Below are positions 1 through 7,653 of a DNA stretch of 64,000 nt, piece by piece. The stretch comes from CAZFOB01 sp964520325. GTDB lineage: Bacteria; Actinomycetota; JAICYB01. The notes under the pieces are model-generated. The model did no database searches. It was not told where the DNA came from and was given only the letters and a program-made list of their open reading frames with translations. Position numbers and translations under genes: made by a program. The stretch covers positions 18,648 through 82,647 of the forward strand of contig CAZFOB010000015.1 of the NCBI GenBank assembly GCA_964520325.1, in the 5' to 3' direction. How positions within the stretch are numbered: position 1 is the stretch's first letter; each line of letters begins with the position of its first letter.

Positions 1-654
1 GCCGATCCGTTCGACCTCCTCGTCCGAGAAGAACTCATCCGGCTCGACCCCGAGCTGCCCGGCCATCTCGCGTCCCGTCCGCATCAGCGACTTCGGAAAC
101 GCCGTGCAGTACACCTTCTTCACGCCGGCGAGGTCGGCGGCTTCGAGCGCCGCCCTGTGCGCGCGGATGTGATCGGGATGTCCGTAGGTTCCGAACTCGT
201 TATAGGTCACAACGACCTGCGCGCAGGTCTCTTCCAGGATGGCGACGATCTTCGCCACGACCCCTTCGAAGTCCTGATTGACGAACGCGACGGCGGCATC
301 GTTCTCCGGGGTGCCGTCCATCCCCGAGTCGTGGTAGCCGAGCATCCTCAGATCGATGCTTCCCGAAGGGGCGCCTGGAGGCGCATCCCCACCGAGCCGT
401 TTGCAGGCCTCGATCAGCTCCGTTCGCCGAACCTCACCGAGGCGCGTCTTCAGCTCATCGGGTGAACCGAGATCGGGTCCGAGGAGAGAAACGTCGGCGA
501 TCTCTCCGGCCTCGCCGTTCGTGCACGTCACAAGAACGACGTGCGCGCCCTCGGACGCGTATCGCGCGATCGTGCCTCCGGTGGCAAGCGATTCGTCGTC
601 GGGATGCGCGTGCACGAAAACGACGCAGCGTTGGTCCATGAAGCCGATTATCAT
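1..654 (-). CDS. LmbE/PIG-L family N-acetylglucosaminyl deacetylase, Mca/MshB-like (partial, 3' end outside window)
   Basis: Zinc-dependent deacetylase family that includes the mycothiol enzymes MshB and Mca. The reverse-strand frame is open to the left edge, so the C-terminus is missing. The zinc motif HPDDE lies at residues 17-21 and a second HPDH at 159-162; the segment LGYHDSGM (105-112) is typical of the Mca/MshB branch. I start at the ATG at 654, about 10 nt after GGGAG; an in-frame ATG at 639 (MDQRC...) is an alternative. The family is clear, but whether the substrate is a mycothiol conjugate or the biosynthetic glycoside cannot be told from this part. It is divergent from crgA. Confidence 0.9.
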   Translation of the reverse strand, partial: MIIGFMDQRCVVFVHAHPDDESLATGGTIARYASEGAHVVLVTCTNGEAGEIADVSLLGPDLGSPDELKTRLGEVRRTELIEACKRLGGDAPPGAPSGSIDLRMLGYHDSGMDGTPENDAAVAFVNQDFEGVVAKIVAILEETCAQVVVTYNEFGTYGHPDHIRAHRAALEAADLAGVKKVYCTAFPKSLMRTGREMAGQLGVEPDEFFSDEEVERIG

Positions 655-704
655 CGGCCCACAACTCCCGAGCGGAAATCGTCTCCAACGAAAGAGCATC
701 CGGC

Positions 705-947
705 ATGCCTGTATCGAGATCGAAACGGAAGAAGGACGGAAAGCGGCCCAAGTCGCCGGCCATCGTCACCAAGCCGAAGCGCAAGACGACGGCTCGGTGG
801 GTGCCCTTCGTGTTCTTCACATGCGTCGGGGTTGGGGTCGTCCTGATCCTGCTGACCTACATCATCTGGAACGGCCGGCCGGCCACGCTCTTCGGGGGAC
901 TCGGCCTCATCGGTGTTGCATTCGCCGTCTCGACGCAGTGGTACTGA
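705..947 (+). CDS. crgA: Cell division protein CrgA-like
   Basis: Small (80 aa) membrane protein. A strongly basic N-terminus (residues 1-31, many Lys/Arg) is followed by a transmembrane helix at about 32-54, a short loop with NGRPATLFGG, and a second helix at about 61-77 ending in QWY. Size, two-helix topology and position near the origin match actinobacterial CrgA, which works at the septum with FtsZ and peptidoglycan synthases. Identification rests on architecture and the conserved C-terminal pattern, not on an alignment. A 17-bp direct repeat (950-966 and 971-987) follows the stop codon. Confidence 0.8.
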   Translation: MPVSRSKRKKDGKRPKSPAIVTKPKRKTTARWVPFVFFTCVGVGVVLILLTYIIWNGRPATLFGGLGLIGVAFAVSTQWY

Positions 948-1017
948 CCCTTCAGCGGCCTCTTCGGAGCCTTCAGCGGCCTCTTCGTGGTCTGCACCGG
1001 CCACTAACCTCGGCGTC

Positions 1018-1290
1018 GTGGCCAATCCGCACGTCTCCGATCGCGCCGAGCTGCTCGTACGGCTGAAGAAGATCGAGGGCCAGATCCGCGGGATCCAGCG
1101 GATGATCGAGGACGACACCGCGTGCGTCGACGTCCTCACGCAGGTCTCCGCTGTGGTCGCCGGTATGGAGAAGGTAGGCCTTCGGCTCCTCCGCGACCAC
1201 ATGCGCGCCACGCTCGGACAGGTCAACGCGGCGTCCGAGGACAAGGTCGTCGAGGTCGTCAGAGCGGTCGAACGATTCCTACAGGCCTGA
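1018..1290 (+). CDS. CsoR/RcnR/FrmR-family (DUF156) metal- or electrophile-sensing repressor
   Basis: All-helical DNA-binding repressor family. The start is the GTG at 1018; an ATG further upstream would add a low-complexity tail that overlaps the direct repeat. The family signature LKKIEGQIRGIQRMIEDD is followed by ACVDVLTQ, which carries the first ligand Cys, then RDHM with the His. The second Cys of copper-sensing CsoR (in EHLAHC of the tuberculosis protein) is replaced by Thr here (DHMRAT). The ligand set therefore looks more like the FrmR (formaldehyde) or RcnR arrangement than CsoR. No metal transporter lies next to it, so the signal is unknown. Confidence 0.85.
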   Translation: MANPHVSDRAELLVRLKKIEGQIRGIQRMIEDDTACVDVLTQVSAVVAGMEKVGLRLLRDHMRATLGQVNAASEDKVVEVVRAVERFLQA

Positions 1291-1405
1291 AATTCCACGG
1301 CTGTCACTTTGTCCCCAGAACGTCCACACCCTGTGGACAACACCACGAACGTGCAGCTCAGCACCTCATGGTCGGCCCCCAGGGTCGGGGGCGTAAGCTC
1401 GTGGG

Positions 1406-1648
1406 GTGCCCGTCTTCGAATACCGCTGCACCGTATGCGAGGCCGACCTCGAGGCGATCGTGCTTCCGGGCGAGTCGGCGCCTTTGGCCTGCGCCGAGTG
1501 CGGCGGCGAGTTGCGGCGACGCTGGAGCCGGGTAGGTATCAAGCTGGTCGGCTGGGGTTTTTCGAAGAACGACTCGATGCTCCCGGACTCCGCCTCGCGT
1601 AGATCCTTCAAAGAGATCCGCGACAAGGCGTCCGAACTCTTCGACTAA
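1406..1648 (+). CDS. FmdB-like zinc-ribbon protein
   Basis: An 80-residue protein that begins MPVFEYRCTVC (GTG start at 1406) and has a second Cys pair in CAECGG. Together they form the four-cysteine zinc ribbon of the FmdB/putative regulatory family (CXXC...CXXC). The C-terminal half is charged and shows no recognisable motif. Function is unknown for most members; a role in regulation has been proposed for the founding FmdB. It runs in the same direction as the CsoR-like gene, with a 115-bp gap that holds nothing clear. Confidence 0.85.
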   Translation: MPVFEYRCTVCEADLEAIVLPGESAPLACAECGGELRRRWSRVGIKLVGWGFSKNDSMLPDSASRRSFKEIRDKASELFD

Positions 1649-1729
1649 TGCGTCTGCATCGACGAAGAGGCAGACTGACTCCGAGCCGCCAGCGGACGAG
1701 CACTCTGTGCGACCGGGCTTTGAGCCCTA

Positions 1730-2428
1730 TTAACTGCCGAGGATCACGAACACGTGGATCGCTGAGTGCAGGATCATCGGCGACACCAGGCTCCTGTCTC
1801 GCACGAGAAGTCCGGTCAGCACGAACGCGAGAACGGCGTAGCCGGGGAATCCGAACACGCCACCGAGGCCGTGGACACCCATCCATGCGAGTGACGCGAG
1901 GACGCCGGCAACAACGATGGTCTTGCCGCGCGATCGGAGAGCGTGGAAGCCAAAACCGCGGTACGTGAACTCCTCACAGAAAGCCGCCGTCACGACGCCC
2001 ATCACGACCCAGGAGAGACGCTGGATGGTCGTGTGCGGTGCGCCATTAGCGCTCCACGCCTTCACGAGGGTCGAGACACCGGCCAGCGGTCCAGCGAGCT
2101 CGCGGACGGCGACCGCGACGAGTCCGATCGCAACGGCACCGACCAGGAGCGTGACGCGACGACGGCGGTCTACATGGATGCCGACGTCCCCCAGCGTCCA
2201 CCCATGACGGCGCATCACGCCGAGCGCGACGGCGACGGATGTCCAGTGCAGTACGAACGTAGAACCCCAGAAGGCCCACCATCCGTAGGTTGTGCCCTCA
2301 CCAAACAACTCTCGTGACCACGGCGTGAACGAATTCGCCATGTACAGCACAGGGAAACCGACCAGGACGAGTGCGATCTGCCACGCGGGGATCGCGCGCA
2401 CCTCGGAACGAACCTTATTCATGACCAT
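1730..2428 (-). CDS. CPBP-family intramembrane metalloprotease
   Basis: Integral membrane protease of the CAAX-prenyl-protease/bacteriocin-processing (CPBP/Abi) family, 232 aa with several hydrophobic segments. Motif 1 appears as CEEFTYRGF (EExxxR), motif 2 around WMGVHGLGG with the His, and motif 3 near the end as ILHSAIH. The start ATG overlaps the 3' end of the upstream PadR gene by 14 nt, so the two are very probably co-transcribed. PadR regulators often control a neighbouring membrane protein; regulation of this protease by the PadR protein is an inference from that arrangement. Confidence 0.85.
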   Translation of the reverse strand: MVMNKVRSEVRAIPAWQIALVLVGFPVLYMANSFTPWSRELFGEGTTYGWWAFWGSTFVLHWTSVAVALGVMRRHGWTLGDVGIHVDRRRRVTLLVGAVAIGLVAVAVRELAGPLAGVSTLVKAWSANGAPHTTIQRLSWVVMGVVTAAFCEEFTYRGFGFHALRSRGKTIVVAGVLASLAWMGVHGLGGVFGFPGYAVLAFVLTGLLVRDRSLVSPMILHSAIHVFVILGS

Positions 2429-3032
2429 CCTTCCCCTTCCTGCCTTGTGCGTACGATGCGGGATACGTCGAGTTCTTCAGTCGCGCGAGTAGTTGTGCCG
2501 TCCAGTCGATCTCGGCTGCGATGAGGCGGCGTTCGTGGTCGCGCAGATCGTCGACGACCGCTCGCTGAGCGGGATTGCCGAGCGGGGGAGTGAGTTCCGG
2601 ATGGAACGCGCGCTCCAGCTGCGCGAGGTTGTCCAGTCGCTGCTTGAGGAGATCGATGATCTCAGCCCGATCGAGGTCGTCGTAGAACGAGACCGCGAGA
2701 TCGATCGGGCGCGAGTACCTCGTGATGCCGAGCCAGGCCTTGCGCAGCAGGTCGCGGAACTCTTCGCGGCCGGCCTCCGTGATCTCGTACGTCCGGTGGG
2801 GCGGACGCTTCCCGTGCTGCCCGGTCTCGACGAGCCGGACCAGCCCTTGGGCTTCGAGCTTTCGCAGTCCAGAGTAGATCGACCCCGACTGGATATCGGC
2901 CCACCAATGCATGTCCCAGCGCTTCAGCGTCGCCTTGATGTCGTAGCCGTGCGCCGGACGTCTCGCCAGCACGCCGAGCAACGCGATTCGGGCTAGGGCG
3001 CCTGAGCGGTCACGAAGAGGTCTATCAGTCAC
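2415..3032 (-). CDS. PadR-family transcriptional regulator (leaderless GTG start proposed)
   Basis: Winged-helix repressor: IALLGVLARRPAHGYDIKA then IQSGSIYSGLRKLEAQGLV and RTYEITEAGREEF is the PadR N-terminal domain, followed by a helical C-terminal dimerisation region. The reading frame extends upstream to 3173, but that extension lacks family similarity. I choose GTG 3032 because it sits 7 nt downstream of a good -10 element, which implies a leaderless transcript. Length is then 205 aa. It overlaps the CPBP protease gene downstream. The promoter spacing suggests that any operator lies within 3030-3070. Confidence 0.85.
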   Translation of the reverse strand: MTDRPLRDRSGALARIALLGVLARRPAHGYDIKATLKRWDMHWWADIQSGSIYSGLRKLEAQGLVRLVETGQHGKRPPHRTYEITEAGREEFRDLLRKAWLGITRYSRPIDLAVSFYDDLDRAEIIDLLKQRLDNLAQLERAFHPELTPPLGNPAQRAVVDDLRDHERRLIAAEIDWTAQLLARLKNSTYPASYAQGRKGKDGHE

Positions 3033-3038
3033 TAATGA

Positions 3039-3067
3039 ATAGTCAATGGTGGCTATCTGCTTGTCAA
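3039..3067 (-). promoter_or_regulatory. Predicted promoter of the PadR gene
   Basis: On the minus strand, TTGACA (3067-3062), a 17-nt spacer, then GACTAT (3044-3039). The predicted start of transcription coincides with GTG 3032, leaving no room for a ribosome binding site. Found by eye. Confidence 0.55.
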
Positions 3068-3243
3068 GCACCTTGCTCGGGCTTCGACCAGCGTCAGGTC
3101 CGGCTCCGAGGACCTGCCTCGGTTCGTCCGGCTCGCTGCCGACGGTCATCTTCGGCACGTCCTTCTTCCTCACGTCGTTGCGTTCCCTCGTACACCACGT
3201 CCGTGGGCGCTAACTTCGCCTGTTCACAGCCCGATTTCAGGTC

Positions 3244-3918
3244 ATGCGCAGAGTGCTTTCCGCCGGTGCGGGCGCCATCGTCCTTCTCGTCCTCCTTCAC
3301 GCGCGCCCCGCGCAGGCCGGCGGATTCGATGCCATCGAAGAAGCCCACGTGCGCAACATGCTGAACCAGACCCGAGCCGGGGAAGGCCTCGAGCGCCTGG
3401 TCAGTCACCCCGGAATGATCGAGATGGCCCGCGGCCAGTCGGTCAGGATGGCTGAGAAGGGCTCGATCTTCCACAACGAAAACCTCGGTGGCGAGGCCAC
3501 ATCCCTCTTGCCGGGCTGGCTCCAGATCGGCGAGAACGTCGGGAAGGGTCCAGACGCCGACCTGATCCAGGAAGCGCTTCTCGAGAGTCCGGGGCACTAC
3601 AAGAACATCGTCGACCCCGCTTTTGACTCGATCGGCATCGGCATAGTGGTGGCCGGTGACGGCACCAGGTTCATCACGCAAGTCTTCGCCGACCTCAAAG
3701 ACGCCCCGTCGGCTCCGACACCGCCTACGCCGGCTACGCCGATCCTTCGGTCGACTCCGGCGCAGGAACCCCCGGCGCCGACGCTCGCGCCCGCCAAGCC
3801 CGCGGCACCAACCGTCGCAGCACCACCGCCCGTGCTGCGGCTCAGGTCAGACCTGAATGCCGTCATCGGGGGGCTCGTTCTACCGGCTGAATTGTCCGGA
3901 GCTCTCACAGAGTCATAG
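3244..3918 (+). CDS. Secreted CAP-domain (SCP/YkwD-like) protein with Pro/Ala-rich tail
   Basis: A signal peptide is visible at residues 1-25 (MRRVLSAGAGAIVLLVLLHA, then ARPAQAGG). The CAP domain runs from about 30 to 155: LNQTRAGEGLERLVSHP, the His in FHNENLGG, IGENVGKG, and ESPGHYKNIVDPAFDSIGIG with the second conserved His. These are the landmarks of bacterial YkwD-type CAP proteins, which are extracellular and mostly of unknown activity. From about 160 to 200 the chain is Pro/Ala/Thr-rich, a probable wall-spanning or linker segment. It stands alone, divergent from PadR. Confidence 0.85.
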   Translation: MRRVLSAGAGAIVLLVLLHARPAQAGGFDAIEEAHVRNMLNQTRAGEGLERLVSHPGMIEMARGQSVRMAEKGSIFHNENLGGEATSLLPGWLQIGENVGKGPDADLIQEALLESPGHYKNIVDPAFDSIGIGIVVAGDGTRFITQVFADLKDAPSAPTPPTPATPILRSTPAQEPPAPTLAPAKPAAPTVAAPPPVLRLRSDLNAVIGGLVLPAELSGALTES

Positions 3919-3993
3919 TGGCTTCCCCTACGTCCGGCCGGTAGTCCTCTGACCAGGCCTTTTCCATTCCGGGCTCGAGCACGAGCGCACGAA

Positions 3994-4011
3994 GTGTCAT
4001 AGAACTGACAC
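3994..4011. repeat. Inverted repeat upstream of the repeat-protein promoter
   Basis: GTGTCA (3994-3999) and TGACAC (4006-4011), separated by 6 nt and lying about 20 bp upstream of the predicted -35. A possible regulator site. With 6-bp arms this could also be chance. Confidence 0.3.
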
Positions 4012-4028
4012 GGAAACGTCATAAAGGC

Positions 4029-4057
4029 TTGCGTCCCCTCCCCAAGGCTGCTAAACA
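4029..4057 (+). promoter_or_regulatory. Predicted promoter of the 84-residue-repeat protein
   Basis: TTGCGT (4029-4034), a 17-nt spacer, TAAACA (4052-4057). Transcription would begin near 4064, directly at the foot of the hairpin at 4065-4081. Confidence 0.5.
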
Positions 4058-4064
4058 TTACCGA

Positions 4065-4081
4065 CGCCCCACACCGGGGCG
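4065..4081 (+). promoter_or_regulatory. 5'-terminal mRNA hairpin and strong ribosome binding site
   Basis: CGCCCC (4065-4070) pairs with GGGGCG (4076-4081) over a 5-nt loop. If the promoter call is right, this hairpin is the extreme 5' end of the transcript, an arrangement known to stabilise abundant mRNAs such as ompA. It is followed by AGGAAGGAGGTG just before the ATG at 4111, one of the strongest Shine-Dalgarno sequences in the window. Confidence 0.45.
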
Positions 4082-4110
4082 ATTTCCTTGAGGAAGGAGG
4101 TGCAACAAAC

Positions 4111-5211
4111 ATGAACAAGACTCTCAAGCTAGTGCTCGTCGCGATGGTTGCGATCGGTGCGTCATGGACTTCAGTGGCGCGGGCCGACGTCGACAACGCA
4201 TCAGCGACGAACGTGCAGGACGGCGACAACGACAACGAAACTGAGCAGACTGGTGAAGCCTCTTCGGGCGACGCCGTGGCCGGACAGGTCGCGGGTGTTG
4301 TCTCGTCGGGCGACGCTTCCGTCGATGCGACCAACCGCTCGGAAGACGTTGACGTTGTCACAGGTGATGCGACAGGTACGAACGACGCGGCAACTTTCGT
4401 CGGCCTTACGGCCGGCTCGAGCTCCGCGGTGAACGCTGCCGACGTTGAAAACAGCGCCGGGACGAACATCCTGTCGGGCGACAACGAGAGCGAACTCACC
4501 CAGGACGTGATTGCGACGTCGGGTGATGGCGTTGGCGGTCAGGTGATCGGCGTCGTTACGTCGGCCGGCGGTTCGGCCGACGTTGTGGCGGCCAACACCT
4601 CGGAAGGCGTTGACATCTCGACTGGTGACGGAGATGCGTCTAACGACGCGGCTGCGTTCGTCGGTCTCAACGCTACGGGTACAGTCGCGGCGCTGGCTGC
4701 GGACATCGATAACGCGTCCGCGACCAACGTGCAGGATGGCGACAACGACCTCGAAGCTTCGCAGGCGGCCCTTTCGGCCTCAGGCGACGGCGTCGGTGGT
4801 CAGGTACTCGGTGTGGTTTCGGCTGGTGATGCGTCGGTTGACGCCACCAACCGTTCCGAGGACGTTGACGTCGAAACTGGCGACACCGTGTCGGAGAACG
4901 ACTTCGCTGCTTTCGTCGGCCTTACGGCCGGCACGGGAACAGCGGTTGTCGCTGCCGACATCGAAAACGCCGCCGCTCTGAACCTCCTGAGCGGCGACAA
5001 CGCGAGGGAGCTGTCGCAGGATGCGACAGCGACTTCGGGTGACGCCGTGGCTGGTCAGGTTGCAGGTGTTGTGACCACCGCTGGTGGTTCGGCAGACCTC
5101 GTTCTGGCGAACACCTCGGAGGACTCCGACGCTGAGTCTGGTGAGGGCGAATTCGACAATGACGACGAATCGTTCACTGGTCTTAACGCTGGTGGTCTGA
5201 TCTTGATCTAA
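4111..5211 (+). CDS. Secreted acidic protein of four tandem ~84-residue repeats, function unknown
   Basis: 366 aa with a signal peptide (residues 1-25, ending SVARA). The mature chain is almost entirely four repeats of about 84 residues, each starting AD(V/I)(D/E)N, then a GDN or GDND turn, SGD(A/G)V(A/G)GQV(A/I/L)GVV, a (T/N)(R/T)SE(D/G) segment and a closing FxGLxAG. Repeats 1 and 3 match each other best (SATNVQDGDND, SVDATNRSEDVDV), and 2 and 4 match each other (SGDN, SAGGSAD), so a two-repeat unit was duplicated. It is rich in Gly, Ala, Ser, Thr, Asp and Val, has no Cys and almost no Lys, a composition that would suit a beta-solenoid or amyloid-like surface fibre. I do not recognise the family. 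Expression signals are strong on both sides. Confidence 0.85.
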   Translation: MNKTLKLVLVAMVAIGASWTSVARADVDNASATNVQDGDNDNETEQTGEASSGDAVAGQVAGVVSSGDASVDATNRSEDVDVVTGDATGTNDAATFVGLTAGSSSAVNAADVENSAGTNILSGDNESELTQDVIATSGDGVGGQVIGVVTSAGGSADVVAANTSEGVDISTGDGDASNDAAAFVGLNATGTVAALAADIDNASATNVQDGDNDLEASQAALSASGDGVGGQVLGVVSAGDASVDATNRSEDVDVETGDTVSENDFAAFVGLTAGTGTAVVAADIENAAALNLLSGDNARELSQDATATSGDAVAGQVAGVVTTAGGSADLVLANTSEDSDAESGEGEFDNDDESFTGLNAGGLILI

Positions 5212-5233
5212 GGATCAAGATCAGAGAAGTTCT

Positions 5234-5268
5234 GAAGACGGGCCCCTTCGGGGCCCGTCTTCTTTTTT
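5234..5268 (+). terminator. Intrinsic terminator of the repeat-protein gene
   Basis: A 13-bp perfect stem (5234-5246 with 5250-5262, GC-rich core) with a 3-nt loop, directly followed by six T (5263-5268). Confidence 0.92.
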
Positions 5269-5397
5269 CCTGACTAGTCACTACTGGCGTTCTACGTGGC
5301 CCGATCATCCCAGCGCCGTGCCCTTAAGTTCCCCGTTTCCTAGTCAGTGCGGGAACACCCGCAGAGAGCGGAAGCGCGAGGGACAGAGGGGGGCGTC

Positions 5398-6054
5398 ATG
5401 GAACAGCAAGCAACGGAGCAGCCGGTCAACGGGCCCATCGATCGCAACCATGCGATGGTCACGTGGTATCCGATGGTCGAGCGCATCGCTCACAAGACCG
5501 CGGCAACCTACGGCCTTCCGGCCGGAGTCGACACCGATGATCTGATCTCCTGCGGAGTGCTCGGCCTTGCCGAGGCCTTCGACCGCTACGACCCGGAGCG
5601 CGGTGTGGCATTCGAGGCTTACGCGATCCCCCGCGTCAAGGGCGCGATCATCGACGGGATCCGTGCCGCCGACTGGGTGCCCAGAAAAGCTCGACAGCGC
5701 GCACGGATGACCGGTGAGCCCGTCGTGATGCTCGTCAGCATCGACGCCGACCGACCCTTCGGCAATGGCGATGACGGCGATCACAGCTCTGCCGATCGCC
5801 TCGCCGACGAACGCGGCATCGAGCCCGGCGCTGGGCTCTTCGCTGCCGAGGACCGCCGCGAGCTCATGGGCGCGCTGAACCGCCTTCCGGAGCGCGAGCG
5901 GATGATCGTGAGCCTCCACTACTTCGAACGCGTGCAGCTCCAGGTCATCGCGAAGTCACTCGGCGTGACCGAGTCACGGGTTTCGCAGCTTCACACCCGC
6001 GCGCTCCGGATGCTCCGCACCGCCATCGAGACCGAGCACGCCGCAGTCGCATAG
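5398..6054 (+). CDS. FliA/WhiG-family RNA polymerase sigma factor
   Basis: Sigma-70 family, group 3. Region 2 is seen in WYPMVERIAHKTAATYGLP, DTDDLISCGVLGLAEAFDRYDP and FEAYAIPRVKGAIIDGIRAADWVPR, the last being the typical FliA/WhiG/SigF core-binding and -10 segment. Region 4 is LPERERMIVSLHYFE followed by a helix-turn-helix with LGVTESRVSQLHTRALRMLR. Start ATG 5398 follows a clear AGAGGGGGG; a GTG at 5347 in the same frame would add 17 residues without a ribosome site. No flagellar gene or anti-sigma factor is adjacent, so the regulon (motility, sporulation-like or stress) is open. Confidence 0.92.
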   Translation: MEQQATEQPVNGPIDRNHAMVTWYPMVERIAHKTAATYGLPAGVDTDDLISCGVLGLAEAFDRYDPERGVAFEAYAIPRVKGAIIDGIRAADWVPRKARQRARMTGEPVVMLVSIDADRPFGNGDDGDHSSADRLADERGIEPGAGLFAAEDRRELMGALNRLPERERMIVSLHYFERVQLQVIAKSLGVTESRVSQLHTRALRMLRTAIETEHAAVA

Positions 6055-6102
6055 TCCCTTCACGAGCACCTCCACGAGCCCCGGGGCACTAGAGTCGGGG
6101 AC

Positions 6103-7611
6103 GTGCCGGTCACGCCTCGAGCCGCAGCCACGGTCATCGTCGCCAGACCGGGTCAGGAGGGGTCTTACGAGATCCTCCTCACCCGTCGTCCGGCGACGAT
6201 GGCGTTCATGGGCGGAAGTTTCGTCTTCCCCGGGGGAGCCGTCGAAGCAGCCGACTCGGCCCCCGACATGGTGGAGGTCTCGAGCATCAGCCCTAGCTCC
6301 GCCCAGCAACGCCTGGGAGAACCGATCGCAGAGCTGGAGGCCCTCGGCCTCTTCTGTTGTGCGCTCCGCGAGCTGTACGAAGAAGCCGGCGTGCTGATCG
6401 CGACCGACGGTGATGGCCCCGTCGATCCGGCCAAGGTGCGAGAGGTCTACGCACCTCATCACGCCGAGGTGGGGCACGACCCGGCGACCTTTGCTGCCTT
6501 CCTCGATCGGGAGGAGCTCACACTGTCCACCGATCAGCTCGCCGTTCACGGCCGTCTCGTGACACCGGAGCAAGCCCCCATCCGTTTCGACGCGCGGTTC
6601 TTCGTCGCGCCGATGCCCGAGGGTCAAGCCGTCGTCCCCCATCCAACCGAGGTCCACGAATGGCTGTGGATCACTCCGGCTGAGGCTCTCGAGAAGGCAC
6701 GCACCAAGGAGCTGGATGTCCCGATCCCGACGATGGCGATCTTGCAGGGCCTTGCAGAGACGCCGGGCTACGACCAACTGATCGAGGGCGGTCAGCAACC
6801 CCGCGTCGTCGAGTCGGAGGAGCTTTCACCGCTCGTGACCGTGGTACGGGCTCCAAACCCAGGACTGATGACCGGTGCCGGCACCAACACCTACATCGTG
6901 GGCATCGGAGGCGACGTGGCGATCATCGACCCCGCCGTGCCCGATCCCGTCTACATCGAACGTGTCGCGCGAGAGGCCGGTAACCGCGGCCGGTGCACGC
7001 TCGTGCTACTCACGCACGGACACATCGATCACATCGGCGGCGTCGTGCCGCTCGTGGAGCAGATGCCGTGCGAGGTTGCAGCCTACGAGAAGATCGGGCA
7101 ACCCCCGTTCGTCACCCGGACGATCACAGACGGCGAGATCATCTCACTGGCCGGTGTAACGCTTCGAGCACTCCACACCCCGGGCCATGCGTCCAACCAC
7201 CTCTGCTTCTACCTCGAGGAGGACGGGTCGCTGTTCGCCGGGGACGTCGTCGCCGGCTTCGGCACTGTCGTCATCTCACCACCCGACGGAAGCCTGGGCG
7301 ACTACATGGCGACGCTCGAGAAGCTCCGCGCGCTGAACGTGAGCCGGATCTATCCCGGGCACGGCCCGGTCATCGACAACGGCACCGCGAAGCTCGACGA
7401 GTACATCTCTCACCGGCGCGACCGGGAACGTCAGGTCATCGATGCGCTCGAAGCCGGACTCCACGAGATCCCGGCGATGGTGAAGCGGATATACGCAGAC
7501 GTCCCGGAGGCGCTGCATCCGATGGCCGAACGCTCGGTGCTCTCTGCTCTCGAGATGCTCGAGGAGCAAGGGCGCGTTAACCGTATCGACAACACGTGGA
7601 GCCTCATCTAG
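6103..7611 (+). CDS. Nudix hydrolase - metallo-beta-lactamase fusion protein
   Basis: 502 aa with two enzymatic halves. Residues 1-230 are a Nudix domain of the NUDT7/NUDT19 type: FVFPGGAVE, a long insertion, then ALRELYEEAG (87-96), the core of the Nudix box. Residues 240-502 are an MBL-fold hydrolase of the LACTB2-like group: THGHIDH at 304-310 (zinc ligands), HTPGHASNH, FAGDVVAGFG, YPGHGPVIDNG, then a C-terminal winged-helix-like tail of about 60 residues. Substrates are not known; NUDT19-type domains often cut CoA derivatives and LACTB2-type proteins act on thioesters or RNA. The GTG start at 6103 fits the family N-terminus. Confidence 0.9.
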   Translation: MPVTPRAAATVIVARPGQEGSYEILLTRRPATMAFMGGSFVFPGGAVEAADSAPDMVEVSSISPSSAQQRLGEPIAELEALGLFCCALRELYEEAGVLIATDGDGPVDPAKVREVYAPHHAEVGHDPATFAAFLDREELTLSTDQLAVHGRLVTPEQAPIRFDARFFVAPMPEGQAVVPHPTEVHEWLWITPAEALEKARTKELDVPIPTMAILQGLAETPGYDQLIEGGQQPRVVESEELSPLVTVVRAPNPGLMTGAGTNTYIVGIGGDVAIIDPAVPDPVYIERVAREAGNRGRCTLVLLTHGHIDHIGGVVPLVEQMPCEVAAYEKIGQPPFVTRTITDGEIISLAGVTLRALHTPGHASNHLCFYLEEDGSLFAGDVVAGFGTVVISPPDGSLGDYMATLEKLRALNVSRIYPGHGPVIDNGTAKLDEYISHRRDRERQVIDALEAGLHEIPAMVKRIYADVPEALHPMAERSVLSALEMLEEQGRVNRIDNTWSLI

Positions 7612-7652
7612 GAAGCCGCTGAGGGCTCCTCTAGGAAGCCGCTGAGGGCTCC
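7608..7652. repeat. Tandem duplication of a 23-bp unit
   Basis: Two adjacent copies (7608-7630 and 7631-7652) of a unit starting CTAGGAAGCCGCTGAGGG. The first copy contains the TAG stop of the Nudix-MBL gene. One of many short duplications in this window. Confidence 0.9.
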
Positions 7653-7653
7653 G

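Noticed and set aside
4111..5211. The repeat gene as a CRISPR-like or non-coding repeat array
   Set aside because: The DNA repeats are imperfect and keep an open frame with a signal peptide; selection is on the protein.
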